From the NCBI RefSeq assembly GCF_036245865.1, contig NZ_BTTW01000001.1, positions 992,001 to 1,056,000 on the forward strand: a stretch of 64,000 bases of DNA, given 5' to 3'. Each line of letters opens with the position of its first letter. The stretch's first letter is position 1. The notes beneath the pieces were generated by a model. The model did not search any database, had not been told where the DNA came from, and saw only the letters and a list, made by a program, of their open reading frames with translations. Source of the stretch: Corallococcus caeni. Its GTDB lineage: Bacteria; Myxococcota; Myxococcia; Myxococcales; Myxococcaceae. This document shows, piece by piece, positions 35,701 through 44,874 of this stretch. The position numbers and the translations under genes were made by a program.

Positions 35701-37590
35701 ATGCTCCAAGTCAACCCCCGCTGGAAGCGCCTCGCCCTGTCCGCGATGGTGCTCTCGACTCCCCTCATGGCCGGCTGCACTGCCGAGCCCGCGCGCGAAG
35801 CGCCGACGGCCGCCGTGCGCCAGGACCGGGCCACCGACTCGCTGAAGATGTCGAAGCGGTACGCGCAGTGGAAGCAGCAGCACGCCGGCACGCAGATGCC
35901 GCTCGACCTGGGCGACGCGGACCAGTACGCCTTCCTGATGAAGCGCCTGGAGGCGGCGGGCAACACCCCGGCCAACTCCCCGCGCCTGTTCTCCAGCCTG
36001 TCGCAGCAGCGGGAGCGCGTGCTCGCACAGAAGGCCGCCGGCGACGTGAAGGCGCAGACGACGCCCACCGAGTGGTGCGGCCACCTGCTGCCGCTGGAGG
36101 AGGTCGCGCACGGCACCGCCGCGACGACCTTCGAGGGCTCGGGCTACATCACCTGCGCGGGCGGCTCGGACTACTCCTACGTGGACTTCAACGCGTACTC
36201 CACGACGCCGGACCGCCAGGAGTTCCAGCTGCTGGCCACCACCGCCACGGAGGCGTACCTGGCCAAGACGCTGGAGACGGATCCGCTGAACGTGGTGCTG
36301 GACGCCGGGCCGGACCGGGTCCTGTACTACGACTCGGTGGCCATGGCCTACGACGAGGCCAGCGGCCGGATGGAGACCTTCTATTCCACCGCGGACACCA
36401 CGGTGCTGCTGCTGCCGCCGGGCCTGAACTTCGACCACCCGCGTGAGCTCATCGGCACCAGCCTGCCGGGCAACGCCATCCGCACCTGCCTGGAGCGCGG
36501 CTCCGCGACGGGCGCGCTGGACTGCGACTACACGCTGGCGAAGAAGGACGCGGCCGGCAACATCACCGCCTTCGCCGGAGGCTACACGGGCGTGGCGGCG
36601 GTGGACGCCCTGCAGTCCGTGGCCGCGAACCGGTGGAAGCCCGACACGACGGCGTACTGGCCCACGCCGGGCGCGTTCAACTCGGCCAAGCTGTACCTGC
36701 CGGCGCGGGGCACCTACGTGACGGGCCTGCCGTCCAACTGCACCGTGCAGGCGGTGAAGAGCGAGGTGAACATCGTCCTCCTGAGCGCGGGCGGCCGCTG
36801 CAAGGTGAACAACGTCGCGACCACCACCCCCGGCCAGACGGTGCTCACGGGCAGCCTGCCGCTGGGCGCGGGCGTGGACGCGTCCAGCCTTCCCTTCAAC
36901 GGGCTGATGGACCTGGGCACGGACTGCCTCGCCAACGAGCAGGACGTGGCCATGCAGGCCTTCACCACCGTGAACGCGACGTGCCCCCGCTCCGGTGGCG
37001 GCTTCAGCCCGGTGACGCGCGTGGGCTTCCGCCGGTTGGCGGTGCTGGACTTCAAGAACAGCTGCCTCGCGGCGGGCACGCGCGTGCTGCGCGCGGATGG
37101 GAAGTCCGTCCCCGTGGAGTCCGTGAAGGTCGGTGACCGGGTGCTCTCGCAGGCGGGGGGCCGCGCCCTCACCGTCACCACCGTGACGAAGGGCACCGAG
37201 TCCCAGCCCATGGTGCGCCTGAAGGCGGGCCCGGGCCGCGACGTGCTCGTCACCAACACGCACCCCATGGTGAGCCGCACCCGCGGCGTCGTGGCGGCGG
37301 GCGAGCTGGCGGTGGGCGACGTGCTGCTCACGAAGGACGGCGAGGCGACGCTGGCCTCCGTGGAGCGCGTGCCCTACGCGGGCCAGGTCTACAACCTGAC
37401 CCTGGGCACGGACACGGAGCTGCTGGACGTGGGCGTGAAGGAGCACACGCTCATCGCCAACGGCTTCGTGGTGGGTGACGCGCGCATGCAGACGGACCTG
37501 GCGCGGCAGAAGCACAAGCCGGTTCCGGTGGACGTGCTGGCCGCGCTGCCGGCCGCGTGGCACGCGGACTACCTGAACAGCTTCCGCTAG
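35701..37590 (+). CDS. Lipoprotein with C-terminal Hint (hedgehog/intein) autoprocessing domain
   Basis: 629 residues from ATG 35701 with GGAG upstream. Lipobox LMAGC (C26). Residues 30-450 are a secreted domain of unknown family with several Cys. A Hint domain follows at about 453-600: first residue Cys455 in SCLAAGTRVL, block B TNTH (T518, H521), VGDRVLSQ and VGDVLLTKD strands, and a closing HTLIANGFVVG near 582-592. The terminal His-Asn pair of inteins is lacking, so protein splicing is unlikely; N-S acyl shift and cleavage before Cys455 is the expected reaction, as in bacterial Hint and hedgehog C-termini. It converges with the HipA-fusion gene, with only four bases between stops. Confidence 0.82.
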   Translation: MLQVNPRWKRLALSAMVLSTPLMAGCTAEPAREAPTAAVRQDRATDSLKMSKRYAQWKQQHAGTQMPLDLGDADQYAFLMKRLEAAGNTPANSPRLFSSLSQQRERVLAQKAAGDVKAQTTPTEWCGHLLPLEEVAHGTAATTFEGSGYITCAGGSDYSYVDFNAYSTTPDRQEFQLLATTATEAYLAKTLETDPLNVVLDAGPDRVLYYDSVAMAYDEASGRMETFYSTADTTVLLLPPGLNFDHPRELIGTSLPGNAIRTCLERGSATGALDCDYTLAKKDAAGNITAFAGGYTGVAAVDALQSVAANRWKPDTTAYWPTPGAFNSAKLYLPARGTYVTGLPSNCTVQAVKSEVNIVLLSAGGRCKVNNVATTTPGQTVLTGSLPLGAGVDASSLPFNGLMDLGTDCLANEQDVAMQAFTTVNATCPRSGGGFSPVTRVGFRRLAVLDFKNSCLAAGTRVLRADGKSVPVESVKVGDRVLSQAGGRALTVTTVTKGTESQPMVRLKAGPGRDVLVTNTHPMVSRTRGVVAAGELAVGDVLLTKDGEATLASVERVPYAGQVYNLTLGTDTELLDVGVKEHTLIANGFVVGDARMQTDLARQKHKPVPVDVLAALPAAWHADYLNSFR

Positions 37591-37594
37591 GGCG

Positions 37595-39592
37595 TCACGC
37601 CTCGCGCGAGCGCAGCAGGTAGAAGACGTAGCCGTAGCTGTCCCCGTGGCGGCGGTACAGGTTCACCTCCTGCTCCGCCGCCGCGATGACCTCGCGCAGC
37701 GCCGCGTCCGCCGTGGGGCGCAGCCGGTCGATGCGCTGGAGCAGCGGCGTGTAGTAGTCGTCCCACCACGCGGACGCGGGCAGCGTGAAGGTGTCCAGCA
37801 CCGTGAAGCCCGCAGCCTCCGCGGTGGCCCGGTTCTGGGCGACGTTGGCCATGGACGGATACGCGGCCGACCAGAAGCGCACCGCCTCCGGGGGCCGCAC
37901 GTCGGTGAGCCAGGAGCACTCGGTGACGGCCACCTGCCCGCCGGGCGCGAGCAGCGGCCGCCACTGGCGCAGCCCCTGCCCGAAGCCCATCACGTAGATG
38001 GCGCCCTCGGACCACAAGAGGTCGAAGGACGCGGGCGGCAGCGTCAGCGCGCCCATGTCCTCCTGCCGCGTGACGATGGCGTCCGACAGCCCCTGCTCGC
38101 GGGCCTCGCGCTCCAGCCGGTCGAGGTAGGGCCGGTGCAGGTCCACGGCGGTGACGCGGGTGCCCAGCTCCCGCGCGAGCACCAGCGACTGCCGGCCGGT
38201 GCCCGCGCCCAGGTCCAGCACGCGCGGCGAGGGCGGCGGCGGAGCCAGGCGGCGCAGGGCCTCGCGGGTGCAGTCGTCGCTGCCAGGGCCCAGGCGGGGC
38301 AGCTCGCTGTAGAGGGTGAAGAAGGCGTTCGCCGTCTGGCGCAGCTCGCCCGCGCTGCGCTTCACGTTGCCCTGGAGCAGCGGGACGCGCTTCCAGTGTT
38401 CCTCGATGCGCTGCTTGAACAGCTCCGGCATGGGCAGGTCCGCGCGCAGCGTGGTCCACGCGTCGAGCGCGACCTCCACGGCGCCCGTCACCACCGGGAG
38501 GACGTCCTCGTCGCTCAGGCCCAGCTTGCGCGCCAGCCGCTCGAAGCTCTGGAGCGACACGTCCTCGAAGCGCTTGGACTTCGCCAGGTTCAGCGCGAGC
38601 TGATCCTGCGGCATGTACTGGATGGTGGAGACGAAGTCGTACGCGGGCGACAGCGTGGGGTGCGTGCCGTCCGGGTAGTAGAGCGACCAGTTCTTGTGGT
38701 GCGCGTCGCCGTTGCCGCACGCGATGATGAACACCAGCCGCCGCAGGAACTCCTGGAGCGCGTCCAGGCCCGCGACCTTGAGCAGCACGTTGGCGATGGT
38801 CTCGTAGTTGTACTTCTTGTACTTCTCGTCGGAGTACAGCCCCAGCACCTGCGCCAGGTCCTCCATGTGCACGCGGTGGCCGGGCGACGGACGGTCGAAG
38901 CGACGGATGGCGTACGCCAGGTCCTCGCGCAGGGTGATGCCTTCGGGCAGGCCGTGCAGGTCGGAGACCTTGAGCAGCTGGAGCTCCGGCACGTCGATGC
39001 CGGTGGCGCGCGCCCAGGTCATCACGGACAGCTCGTTCTCCGGCACGCGGTCGTAGCGGTTGTCCGGCAGCTTGACGATCCAGTCGCCGCCCAGGCCGCC
39101 CATGGGCAGCGTCATGCCCCGGTCGCGCCGGAGCATGGAGAACTTGAGCTGCACGCCCGCGAGCGAGAAGCGCAGCGGCTCACCGTCGGACGCGGGTTCG
39201 GCGGGGACGTCCGTGAGGGGCGCGTCGTGGCCGGCGAGCTCGCCCGCCGGGCGGACGATGACGGCGCCGGAGAGGTCCGCGCCCAGGTGCGCGATGAAGA
39301 AGAACTCGCGCTGCCGGGCAATGTTCTGGCGCTCGGAGATGAGGTCGCGCAGCGGGCCTTCGGGCAGCAGGTTGGAGAAGAACGGCGGCAGCCGCATGCG
39401 GCTGGTGTGGCGGCGCGACAGGTCGTCCTCGAAGAACTGGCCCAGGACGGGGCGCGGGTAGCGCTGGCGGTAGTCCTCGGAGAGGCTGAACTCGATGCGC
39501 TCGTCCGCGAGCAGCGTGAGCGTGCCGACGTGCACGTCCCCGATGAGGACGTCGAGGATGCCGGTGGTGGACACGGGGAGCGTGGGGTCCAT
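37595..39592 (-). CDS. HipA-like kinase fused to a SAM-dependent methyltransferase
   Basis: 665 residues from ATG 39592 (GAGG seven bases upstream; an ATG at 39604 would overlap). Residues 1-405 are a HipA-type Ser/Thr kinase: N-terminal couple domain, LAGVQLKFSM (144-153), WIVKLP (Lys174), RFDR, the catalytic GNGDAHHKN (D296, N301) and metal-binding PAYDFV (D319). Residues 424-665 form a class I methyltransferase with VLDLGAGTGR (458-467) and TAVDLH. No stop or start lies between the two, so it is a true fusion here. HipA kinases are toxins or effectors that phosphorylate aminoacyl-tRNA synthetases; no HipB-type HTH antitoxin is adjacent. It is coupled to the upstream DUF262 gene. Confidence 0.85.
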   Translation of the reverse strand: MDPTLPVSTTGILDVLIGDVHVGTLTLLADERIEFSLSEDYRQRYPRPVLGQFFEDDLSRRHTSRMRLPPFFSNLLPEGPLRDLISERQNIARQREFFFIAHLGADLSGAVIVRPAGELAGHDAPLTDVPAEPASDGEPLRFSLAGVQLKFSMLRRDRGMTLPMGGLGGDWIVKLPDNRYDRVPENELSVMTWARATGIDVPELQLLKVSDLHGLPEGITLREDLAYAIRRFDRPSPGHRVHMEDLAQVLGLYSDEKYKKYNYETIANVLLKVAGLDALQEFLRRLVFIIACGNGDAHHKNWSLYYPDGTHPTLSPAYDFVSTIQYMPQDQLALNLAKSKRFEDVSLQSFERLARKLGLSDEDVLPVVTGAVEVALDAWTTLRADLPMPELFKQRIEEHWKRVPLLQGNVKRSAGELRQTANAFFTLYSELPRLGPGSDDCTREALRRLAPPPPSPRVLDLGAGTGRQSLVLARELGTRVTAVDLHRPYLDRLEREAREQGLSDAIVTRQEDMGALTLPPASFDLLWSEGAIYVMGFGQGLRQWRPLLAPGGQVAVTECSWLTDVRPPEAVRFWSAAYPSMANVAQNRATAEAAGFTVLDTFTLPASAWWDDYYTPLLQRIDRLRPTADAALREVIAAAEQEVNLYRRHGDSYGYVFYLLRSREA

Positions 39593-39593
39593 G

Positions 39594-41255
39594 TCAGTCC
39601 TCATCGTCGTCGATGATCATCGACTGGAGCGAAGGCCGGTCCGATTCGTCCCAGCGCGTCCGGGCCTCCATGAACTGGCGCAGGACGGGCTCCAGCACGG
39701 CCTGACGCAAGGCGAGGAACGCGCCGTCATTGCGCCGCAGGGACTCCAGGGCCTCCGCCGTGAGGCCGTGGCTGTGGAGGAGTTCCTCGGATGGAGGCGG
39801 CTGCGCTTCGAGCACCTGGAGGAGCGAGCGTCCCTCCACCGGGGGATGGAAGAGGTAGTTGAAGGTCCCTTCCATCAGGCGCCGGACCGTCCTGCGGTCC
39901 TGGGCCCGCTGCGTGCGCCACCGCTCGTCATCCGGGAGCAGGAGGAGCTGGAAGCCCTCGCCCTTCTGTTCCAGCAGCTCCGCCGGGTCCAGCACCGCGC
40001 CCGTCAGCAGGTGGCGCGGCTGGAGGGACAGCATCGCGATGCGAAGGACGAGCGGAGGCCTCACGGTGGCGTGGGGCATGACCGGCAGGCCGGTCTCCAT
40101 CCACCAGCGGATGAGCGGAGGCGGCACCTGGGCCAGCAGCGTCTGGAGGGAGCGCTCCTCGTCGGAGCGGATTGCCGCGAAGACCTGCAGGGCCTCCGGA
40201 GGCTTCAGCTCCCAGCCGCCAAAGACGATGTGGCGCCAGAACCAGCGGGACAGCAGCTCCCGCGAGCGCGGCGAGGGCTCCGGGTGCAATTGGAAGAACC
40301 GCGTCAGGAGGACCAGCGAGTTCTCCGGCGCGGGCAGCAGCTTGAGGTGCGGGATGAACGCATCGCGCTTGAGGAACACGATGGCATCGCGAAGCGCCCG
40401 GTCCGTGCGGCGGACCGTCTCCGTGAGCTCATCGTCCTGGTTGAGCTGTTCCTGGTAGCCGCGCGTGAAGTCCAGGCCGCGCACGGCGAGCACGGCGCGC
40501 AGGAGCAGCGACTCCGGGATGGCGCCGAAGCCCAGCTCCCGCAGCCCTTGCGTCACCGACTCCAGGCTGAGCGAGCGCGAGCCCACGTACAGCGCGTTGA
40601 ACACCTCTTCATCCGTGAGCGGCCGGCCGGCGGTGTTGAGGCGCTTGAAGATGATGCGCAGGACCTTCTCGTCCGCGGTGTCCACGACGTACGCGGGCAC
40701 CTGGTACTCGCGGATGGCCTTGCCCAGGCGGATGGCGGCGCGCAGGTGCTCCGGGTGCGCCTCCCGGTCCGGGTAGCGGTTGAGCCAGTGGAGCAACGAC
40801 TCGCTGTCCAGCACCTCGTTCATGGGCAGCCAGTGCGGCGGGGGCGTGCCCTCTTCCGGCGGTGGATGCAGCTCCTCCGTCTCCAGGTCGAAGTACAGGT
40901 GGAAGTCATCGCGTCCGGCGTCGTCTCCGTAGGCCGGATGCAGCAGCACGCCCGCGAGCGCCGTCACGCGCTGCTGTCCATCCACGGCCCACAGGCCCTG
41001 GCTGGTGGAGGGCGCGTCGATGCGCACGGGGCCGAAGCTGACGTTGGCGGCGGGCGCGTCCCGGCGCCAGAACAACAGCGTCCCGATGGGATAGCCCCGG
41101 TACACGCTGTCCAGCAGGTCCCGCACGTCCTCCGCGGTCCACCGCAGCGGGCGCTGGAAGTCGGGGATGCGCACCTCGCCGCGCCGCACGCGGTCGAGCA
41201 GGTCCTCGATGCTGAACGACTTCGTCTCCGGGCGCCGCGTCAGGGGAGCGGGCAT
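39594..41255 (-). CDS. DUF262 domain protein (GmrS/ParB-like nuclease family)
   Basis: 553 residues from ATG 41255 with GGGGGAGGAGG upstream. The N-terminal DUF262 domain is recognisable by IPDFQRPLRW (30-39) and the catalytic-type VDGQQRVTAL (91-100), as in the GmrS half of type IV restriction systems and other defence NTPases/nucleases. The C-terminal 300 residues are helical. I see no DUF1524 HNH motif, so it is not a complete GmrSD protein. Its stop is one base before the start of the HipA-methyltransferase gene, so the two are translated from one mRNA. The pairing suggests a defence or toxin-antitoxin-like unit (inference). Confidence 0.8.
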   Translation of the reverse strand: MPAPLTRRPETKSFSIEDLLDRVRRGEVRIPDFQRPLRWTAEDVRDLLDSVYRGYPIGTLLFWRRDAPAANVSFGPVRIDAPSTSQGLWAVDGQQRVTALAGVLLHPAYGDDAGRDDFHLYFDLETEELHPPPEEGTPPPHWLPMNEVLDSESLLHWLNRYPDREAHPEHLRAAIRLGKAIREYQVPAYVVDTADEKVLRIIFKRLNTAGRPLTDEEVFNALYVGSRSLSLESVTQGLRELGFGAIPESLLLRAVLAVRGLDFTRGYQEQLNQDDELTETVRRTDRALRDAIVFLKRDAFIPHLKLLPAPENSLVLLTRFFQLHPEPSPRSRELLSRWFWRHIVFGGWELKPPEALQVFAAIRSDEERSLQTLLAQVPPPLIRWWMETGLPVMPHATVRPPLVLRIAMLSLQPRHLLTGAVLDPAELLEQKGEGFQLLLLPDDERWRTQRAQDRRTVRRLMEGTFNYLFHPPVEGRSLLQVLEAQPPPSEELLHSHGLTAEALESLRRNDGAFLALRQAVLEPVLRQFMEARTRWDESDRPSLQSMIIDDDED

Positions 41256-41305
41256 CGCGAGCCTCCTCCCCCGGGTCTGTAACCCGAAGCTCCGCGACCC
41301 GCCAC

Positions 41306-42082
41306 CTACACCGTGGAGTCCCGTCGCTTCGGCAGCAGCACCACCAGCCCCAGCGCGACCAGGCCCGTCGCGGCGGACAGCCAGCGGCCGCCCTGCCCCA
41401 CCGCGTTGACGTCCCATTGCAGGTCCAGCAGCCCGTTCGCCAGGTTCCATCCCCAGTGCAGCCCCACGGCGCCCCACAGCGAGCCCGTGCGGGCCACCGC
41501 CGCCGCGTACGCCAGCCCCGTGCAGAACAACATCAGCCACTCCAGCGGACCGTTGCCCAGCCGGTACACGTGCGTGAGCACGAACACGCCCGCGGACAGG
41601 GCCACGTAGCCCACGCCCTGCCCCGCCACGGGCCACGCGCGGAACCAGAAGCCTCGCGCCACGATGTCCTCCGCCAGCGACGGCACGAACGTGGACACCG
41701 CGACGCCCAGCACCGCCACCAGGAGCGCCGTGCCCACCTGCGGCTTCTCCAGGGGCTGCACGCTCATCACGCCCAGCGCCACGCCCACCAGCACGGACAC
41801 CGGCTTGAGCACCAGCATCACCGCCAGCGCCCTCGCGAGCGCGGAAGGCCTCCACTCCAACGCATACGCATGGAAGCCGTTGCGATAACCCAGCCACCGT
41901 CCCACGCCCCAGGCCACGGCATGGAACAGCATCATCAGCACCGCCGTCACCGCGAAGCTCCCCAGCAGCCGGCCGCCAATGCCCTCCGGTGCCTCGTAGC
42001 AGGCGTAAAGCACGGCGAACGCGAGCGCGCAGCGCGGCGCGACACGCGAGGGAAGCGGCGATTCAGGAGGCGCGGAGTTCAT
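41306..42082 (-). CDS. CPBP family intramembrane metalloprotease (CAAX protease-like)
   Basis: 258 residues with about seven membrane segments. CPBP motifs: AEDIVARGFWFR (motif 1, with Asp in place of the second Glu of EExxxR), LTHVYR (motif 2 His) and LHWGWNLAN (motif 3 HxxxN). The glutamate-to-aspartate change may lower or alter activity. Members process prenylated proteins or bacteriocins or act in stress. The start is ATG 42082. It lies 50 bases upstream of the DUF262 gene on the same strand, so it might belong to the same transcript, but its function may be unrelated. Confidence 0.85.
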   Translation of the reverse strand: MNSAPPESPLPSRVAPRCALAFAVLYACYEAPEGIGGRLLGSFAVTAVLMMLFHAVAWGVGRWLGYRNGFHAYALEWRPSALARALAVMLVLKPVSVLVGVALGVMSVQPLEKPQVGTALLVAVLGVAVSTFVPSLAEDIVARGFWFRAWPVAGQGVGYVALSAGVFVLTHVYRLGNGPLEWLMLFCTGLAYAAAVARTGSLWGAVGLHWGWNLANGLLDLQWDVNAVGQGGRWLSAATGLVALGLVVLLPKRRDSTV

Positions 42083-42193
42083 GGCGGAGGCCCCTCTTAG
42101 CGCGGGAACTTCCTCCGACGAACAGCCAGCTTTCGCGGGTCCCTTCGTATTGCACCGCGAGTCACCGCGACACCCGACGAGGGGGATTCCCAC

Positions 42194-44818
42194 ATGCGCA
42201 TCACCCAGCACGCCCGGCTCATCCGGGCGCTCACGGCCGTGGCCTGCCTTGGCACCGCCTGCCGTCCTGAAGACGCCGCCGAAACCCCCCCTCCGCCCGC
42301 CCCGCAGGCGCCCGCCATCTCCGGCGTGCGCTCGGCGTGGGTCCGCATTGGCCCCAAGGCGGAGGCCCGCGAGGTGAAGTACGAGGCCGTCAACGGCCTG
42401 GCCCTCTTCGAGGGCGACATCATCCTGGGCACCGTGGAGGACGTGGAGCGCGAGTCCCCGAAGGTGAAGGCCCAGGCCGGCAACCGCGTCTCCGCGGAGA
42501 GCATCCAGGTCACCGGCAGCAGCAAGCGCTGGCCCAACGGCGTCGTCCCGTACGTGCACGTCTATGGGTCGCTGGATGACAACTACGTCGTCAACGACGC
42601 CATCCGGCACTGGCAGCGCAAGACGGGCCTGCGCTTCGTGCCCATCTCCGCCAGCACGCCCTCCTCCACCGACCACGTCTACTTCGTGAAGGGCCAGGGC
42701 TGCTCGTCGGCCGTGGGCCGCCAGGGAGGCCGGCAATTCATCACGCTGGAGGGCGCGTGCGGCCTGGGCGCGGTCATCCACGAGCTGGGGCACGCCATCG
42801 GCTTCTGGCACGAGCAGAGCCGCGAGTTCCGCGACGACTTCGTGGACATCCTCTGGGACAACATCCTCCCCGGCAAGGAGCACAACTTCGAGCAGCACAT
42901 CAGCGACGGCGACAACTTCGGGCCCTATGACTACGGGTCCATCATGCACTACGGCACGACGGCGTTCGGCAAGACCGACCCCGTGACCGGCGCGACCCTG
43001 CAGACCATCCGCCCCAAGGGCGGCCAGGCCATTGGCCAGCGCAACGGCCTGAGCGCGGGCGACGTCGCCTCCGCCGCGTCGATGTACCCGGGCGAGATGA
43101 AGGGCAACTTCGAGGAGATCACCTCCACCGGCTACGTGAAGGGCTGGACGTTCGACACCGCGTCGCCGGAGGTCTCCGTGGACGTGCACGTCTACATCGA
43201 CGGGCCGGCGGGCTCCGGTGCGTTCGGTGCCGCCGCGACCGCGAACGTTTCGCGCAATGACGTCAACACCGCGTACGACGGCATCCTGGGCGACCATGGG
43301 TTCTACTTCCCGGTGCCGGCGTACTACCGCGACGGCCAGAACCACACGATGTACGTCTACGGCATCGACGCGCAGGGCATCCACAACCCGCTGCTCGCGG
43401 GTTCGCCGCGCACCTTCAACCTGCCGGGCGCCTTCGGCACGCTCGACAGCATCTCCGGCGACGGCACGGTGGCGGGCTGGGCGCTGGACCTGGACTCGCC
43501 CTCGGCGTCCATCACGGTCTACTACTCCATCGACGGCAACCCGGCGTCCGTGGCCAACGTGGTGGCGAACCTCTACCGCGCCGACGTGAAGAACGCCTAC
43601 CCCATGGCGTCCGGCGCCAACGGCTTCTCCTTCCGCATCCCGGACGTCTACGTGGACGGCCAGGACCACACGCTGCGCATCTACGCGTTGGATCAGCAGG
43701 GCCGCAACAGCCCGCTGCTCGTCAACGCGCCCAAGACGTTCCGGCTGGCCATGCCCTCCGTCTACAAGGCGGGCGTCTTCGCGGGCGCGGGCAGCGCGGA
43801 CCAGCTCCTCGCCATCGACGGGTCGGGCTACGGCCCGCGCGTGCTCGTCTCCGGCTACGTCAACGCCAACGGCTTCCCCTTCTTCCACTACCAGGAGGCC
43901 TGGGGCGCTTCGCCCCTGCTGGGAGGCTGGCACAACCCCAGCGACATCAAGCTCCAGGGGGACTTCCGGGGCCTGGGCTACGACCAGATGCTCTTCATCA
44001 ACAACGACGGCATGGGCGGCCGGGTGATGGTCACCGACTTCCGCGACGGCGCGGTCCCCGCCGAGGTGCGCTACCTCGAGTCCTGGGGCCAGAACGCCCT
44101 GCTCAACGGCTGGCACGACCCGGAGGACACCCAGCTCGCCGGTGACTTCCTCAACCGGGGCCACGACCAGGTGCTGTTCTTCAACCGCTCCGGCGTCGGG
44201 GGCCGGGTGATGATCAGCGACTTCAGCGACGGCGCCGTCCCCGCGGAGACCGGCTACCACGAGTCGTGGAGCATGCCGAACTCCTTCGAGGACTGCTCCG
44301 AGCCGGACGACAAGCTCTACGTGGGCGACTTCCAGAACCGGGGCTACGACCAGGTGCTCTGCATCAACCGCTCCGGCACGGGCGCGCGGGTGAAGATCCT
44401 CGACTTCAGCACGGGCGTGGCGCCGGCGCAGGTGCGTTACGTGGAGATGTCCGGTGCCTTCACGCTGTTCGACGGCTTGACGGACGCGGACGACAACCAA
44501 GCGGCGGGAGACTTCCGGGGCCTGGGCTATGATCAGCTCCTGCTGGTGAACAACGGCACCACCGGCCCGGCCATGCTCATCGCGGACTTCTTCGACGGCG
44601 TCGCGCCGGCCGAGGTGCGCTACAGCGAGGCCCAGGGCGTGAGCTACTACCCGACGCTGCTGGCCAACCGGATGCTGGTGGGTGACTTCCGCGGCCTGGG
44701 ACACGACCAGGTGCTCTACGGCTCCTCGTGGGACCCCACCTACTCCACCACCATCCTGGACTTCTCCGACGGCGTCGCCCCGCCGGAGCGGATCTTCCAG
44801 AAGGTGGAGTTGAACTGA
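42194..44818 (+). CDS. Secreted astacin-like zinc metalloprotease with propeller-like repeats
   Basis: 874 residues from ATG 42194 with GAGGGGG upstream. Signal peptide at 1-23, with a poor lipobox-like LGTAC. A propeptide-like region is followed by an astacin (M12A) catalytic domain with VIHELGHAIGFWHEQSR and the Met-turn region DYGSIMHYG. Then come two related modules of about 100 residues (GYVKGWTFDTASP and GTVAGWALDLDSP) and, from about 530, five or six repeats with GDFRGLGYDQ-type cores resembling FG-GAP/VCBS propeller blades. It is secreted or surface-bound and probably digests protein, perhaps prey or matrix proteins. It is divergent from the CPBP gene. Confidence 0.9.
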   Translation: MRITQHARLIRALTAVACLGTACRPEDAAETPPPPAPQAPAISGVRSAWVRIGPKAEAREVKYEAVNGLALFEGDIILGTVEDVERESPKVKAQAGNRVSAESIQVTGSSKRWPNGVVPYVHVYGSLDDNYVVNDAIRHWQRKTGLRFVPISASTPSSTDHVYFVKGQGCSSAVGRQGGRQFITLEGACGLGAVIHELGHAIGFWHEQSREFRDDFVDILWDNILPGKEHNFEQHISDGDNFGPYDYGSIMHYGTTAFGKTDPVTGATLQTIRPKGGQAIGQRNGLSAGDVASAASMYPGEMKGNFEEITSTGYVKGWTFDTASPEVSVDVHVYIDGPAGSGAFGAAATANVSRNDVNTAYDGILGDHGFYFPVPAYYRDGQNHTMYVYGIDAQGIHNPLLAGSPRTFNLPGAFGTLDSISGDGTVAGWALDLDSPSASITVYYSIDGNPASVANVVANLYRADVKNAYPMASGANGFSFRIPDVYVDGQDHTLRIYALDQQGRNSPLLVNAPKTFRLAMPSVYKAGVFAGAGSADQLLAIDGSGYGPRVLVSGYVNANGFPFFHYQEAWGASPLLGGWHNPSDIKLQGDFRGLGYDQMLFINNDGMGGRVMVTDFRDGAVPAEVRYLESWGQNALLNGWHDPEDTQLAGDFLNRGHDQVLFFNRSGVGGRVMISDFSDGAVPAETGYHESWSMPNSFEDCSEPDDKLYVGDFQNRGYDQVLCINRSGTGARVKILDFSTGVAPAQVRYVEMSGAFTLFDGLTDADDNQAAGDFRGLGYDQLLLVNNGTTGPAMLIADFFDGVAPAEVRYSEAQGVSYYPTLLANRMLVGDFRGLGHDQVLYGSSWDPTYSTTILDFSDGVAPPERIFQKVELN
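43780..44790 (+). repeat. Propeller-like repeats in the astacin protease
   Basis: Repeated units of about 60-65 codons, each with a core such as GDFRGLGYDQMLFIN, GDFLNRGHDQVLFFN or GDFQNRGYDQVLCIN, then an RVMVTDF-type strand and a conserved DGxxPAE. Five clear copies plus a weaker first one (SADQLLAIDG). Confidence 0.75.
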
Positions 44819-44845
44819 CGTCGCTGACGCGGTGACACCGGCGGG

Positions 44846-44874
44846 GCCGCTTCCCTCACCTTCAGGGCAGCGGC
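44846..44874. terminator. Hairpin between convergent genes, likely bidirectional terminator
   Basis: GCCGCTTCCCT pairs with AGGGCAGCGGC with one mismatch around a 7-base loop, giving a long stable stem. It overlaps the last codons of the GH13 gene and lies 27 bases after the astacin stop. No T-run is present. Confidence 0.6.
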
